DNA of 6,383 nucleotides from NCBI GenBank assembly GCA_020853255.1, contig JADYZI010000291.1:1-6383 (forward strand), given 5' to 3'. The DNA comes from Acidobacteriota bacterium. Lineage in GTDB: Bacteria; Acidobacteriota; Blastocatellia; Pyrinomonadales; Pyrinomonadaceae. A program made the translations under genes and the position numbers. Positions 5,361 through 6,383 of the stretch are shown here, in pieces (position 1 is the stretch's first letter; every line of letters starts with the position of its first letter). Under the pieces are notes generated by a model. That model saw only the letters and a list, made by a program, of their open reading frames with translations. It was not told the origin of the DNA and did not search any database.

Positions 5361-6244
5361 TAGAACTGCCCGAGATACCAACCGATAAGGCGTTCACCAA
5401 AAAGAAGCGAAAAGATCGCACCGATGCCTAAGAAGATGCCGAAAGGAATCTGTGTCTGAAGATCTTTGTCCTTGCTCTTTAGCATAAGGCCGATGCCCGC
5501 AACCGCACCTGAAAACGCACCTAAGAAGATCGTTAGGAGCGTTAACCTCCAGCCGAGCAAGGCGCCGATGCCTAGCAAGAGTTTTACATCGCCAAGCCCC
5601 ATTGCATCGACCTTTCTTAACACTTTCCAAAGGACACCGATCGCCCAGAGCGAACCGCCGCCGATGACCGCTCCAAAGAGAGCACCGGCCAAGCTGATCA
5701 TCCACGGCGAGAGCCCGGCAAACTCGAGGCCGCTGATCGGGGTGACTTTGGTGTCGGCAAAATAGCTATTTCCAAACGCAACCGGATAGGTAACTCGAAC
5801 GATCAACGCGATCACAAAGAGCGGATACGTAATCACGTTCGGCAAGATCATATTGTCCGCGTCAATGAAGATCAGGGCTATCATCGTCGCAGTAAAGACG
5901 AGGGCGATCGGCAGATAGGCGGTCAGGCCGATCTGCCATAAAACGCAGACAAAAAGCAAGGCTGTCAGCAGTTCGATCGCCGGATATCGCCATGAGATCG
6001 GTGCCTTGCAGCTCGCGCATTTGCCGCCGAGGATCACCCATCCAAAGATCGGAATGTTGTAGTAGAAGGGGATCGAGTTGCCGCATTTCGGGCAGGCCGA
6101 TGAGGTCAGGAGCGACTTTTCCGCCGGAACCCGATATATTACGACATTCAAGAAACTGCCGATACAGGCACCGATGATAAAGACAAGGATGTAGATCGCG
6201 AGGCCATTTGCATCGAGCGTGGCCGCAAAGAGAGCGTGTGTCAT
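5357..6244 (-). CDS. pilD: prepilin peptidase / N-methyltransferase (A24 family)
   Basis: PilD cleaves the leader of type IV pilins and type II secretion pseudopilins at the inner membrane and methylates the new N-terminus. The 295 residues match the bifunctional form. The N-terminal methylation region has GSFLNVVIYRVP (29-40) and two zinc-binding pairs, Cys51/Cys54 (CPKC) and Cys76/Cys79 (CASC). The C-terminal peptidase region has both catalytic aspartates: Asp128 in FIDADNMILPNVIT and Asp219 in the GxGD motif of MGLGDVK. Seven or eight hydrophobic segments are visible. The common LPD after the first aspartate is LPN here, a known variant. An in-frame TAA lies immediately before the ATG, so no longer start is possible; no strong Shine-Dalgarno is seen. 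No pilin gene is present, so the substrate is outside the window. The gene is convergent with the zinc-finger gene, and the two stops share TTAA. Confidence 0.96.
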   Translation of the reverse strand: MTHALFAATLDANGLAIYILVFIIGACIGSFLNVVIYRVPAEKSLLTSSACPKCGNSIPFYYNIPIFGWVILGGKCASCKAPISWRYPAIELLTALLFVCVLWQIGLTAYLPIALVFTATMIALIFIDADNMILPNVITYPLFVIALIVRVTYPVAFGNSYFADTKVTPISGLEFAGLSPWMISLAGALFGAVIGGGSLWAIGVLWKVLRKVDAMGLGDVKLLLGIGALLGWRLTLLTIFLGAFSGAVAGIGLMLKSKDKDLQTQIPFGIFLGIGAIFSLLFGERLIGWYLGQFY

Positions 6245-6281
6245 TTATGAAGATGGCGCCGCTAAAGCAAGAAATGCTCCG

Positions 6282-6297
6282 AGCCGGCAGTCCGGCT
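6282..6297. other. perfect hairpin upstream of pilD
   Basis: AGCCGG (6282-6287) and CCGGCT (6292-6297) form a 6-bp stem over a CAGT loop. It lies 38 nt before the pilD start. Only a short T-run follows on the + strand and none on the - strand, so a terminator is not convincing. It could be a leader structure of pilD. The rest of 6245-6383 shows no recognisable gene. Confidence 0.3.
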
Positions 6298-6383
6298 TTG
6301 CCATTCACAGTTTACTTCAATTATTTGCGGAATGGATATTTATTCTCAAAATCCTTGCGAGGCCTTCGTCTTCTGCCTTAGAA

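Noticed and set aside
6317..6382. Possible C-terminal end of a - strand gene entering from the right edge
   Set aside because: Only 21 codons are open before the TGA, which chance explains easily. Other frames on both strands are also open and the peptide matches nothing recognisable.

Overview
The window is a compact, gene-dense bacterial chromosomal segment of moderate GC with six confidently supported protein genes and one RNA gene; all but the last gene lie on the + strand. No insertion sequence, CRISPR array, tRNA or phage gene was seen. Class A RNase P RNA, a PTS enzyme I, a prepilin peptidase and a stand-alone polysaccharide-export-type secreted protein indicate an ordinary free-living diderm bacterium. 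The style (zinc-ribbon fusions, TPR proteins, GATC-rich codon use, a TTG start) is reminiscent of Acidobacteriota such as Blastocatellia, but that placement is an impression and not demonstrated by any marker here.

Layout. 1-116: a probable last few codons of an upstream gene, then a short leader with a strong Shine-Dalgarno. 117-1019: zinc ribbon plus AIM24/TIGR00266 protein. 1061-2791: phosphoenolpyruvate-protein phosphotransferase (enzyme I, ptsI) with a TTG start and an unusual substitution in its PEP-site GGDK motif. 2864-3415: a secreted two-domain PES/SLBB-like protein whose start region is bracketed by an inverted repeat. 3457-3887: an extended -10 promoter and a complete rnpB, foldable from P1 to P19. 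3954-4226: a 90-residue ribbon-helix-helix protein with an arginine-rich tail, 66 nt after rnpB. 4330-5360: a membrane-anchored TPR protein, translationally coupled through ATGA to a small membrane zinc-finger protein. 5357-6244 (-): prepilin peptidase PilD, convergent and sharing TTAA stop bases with the zinc-finger gene.

How the genes relate. There is no single pathway. The first two genes could be one transcript (41-nt gap). The TPR/zinc-finger pair is one translational unit. rnpB has its own promoter, and the ribbon-helix-helix gene may be read from it because no convincing U-tract terminator separates them. Nothing here forces the conclusion of a wholly new system. The most unusual details are the altered enzyme I active-site loop, the GGC (in place of GGU) in the RNase P L15 loop, and the rnpB-linked DNA-binding-type protein.
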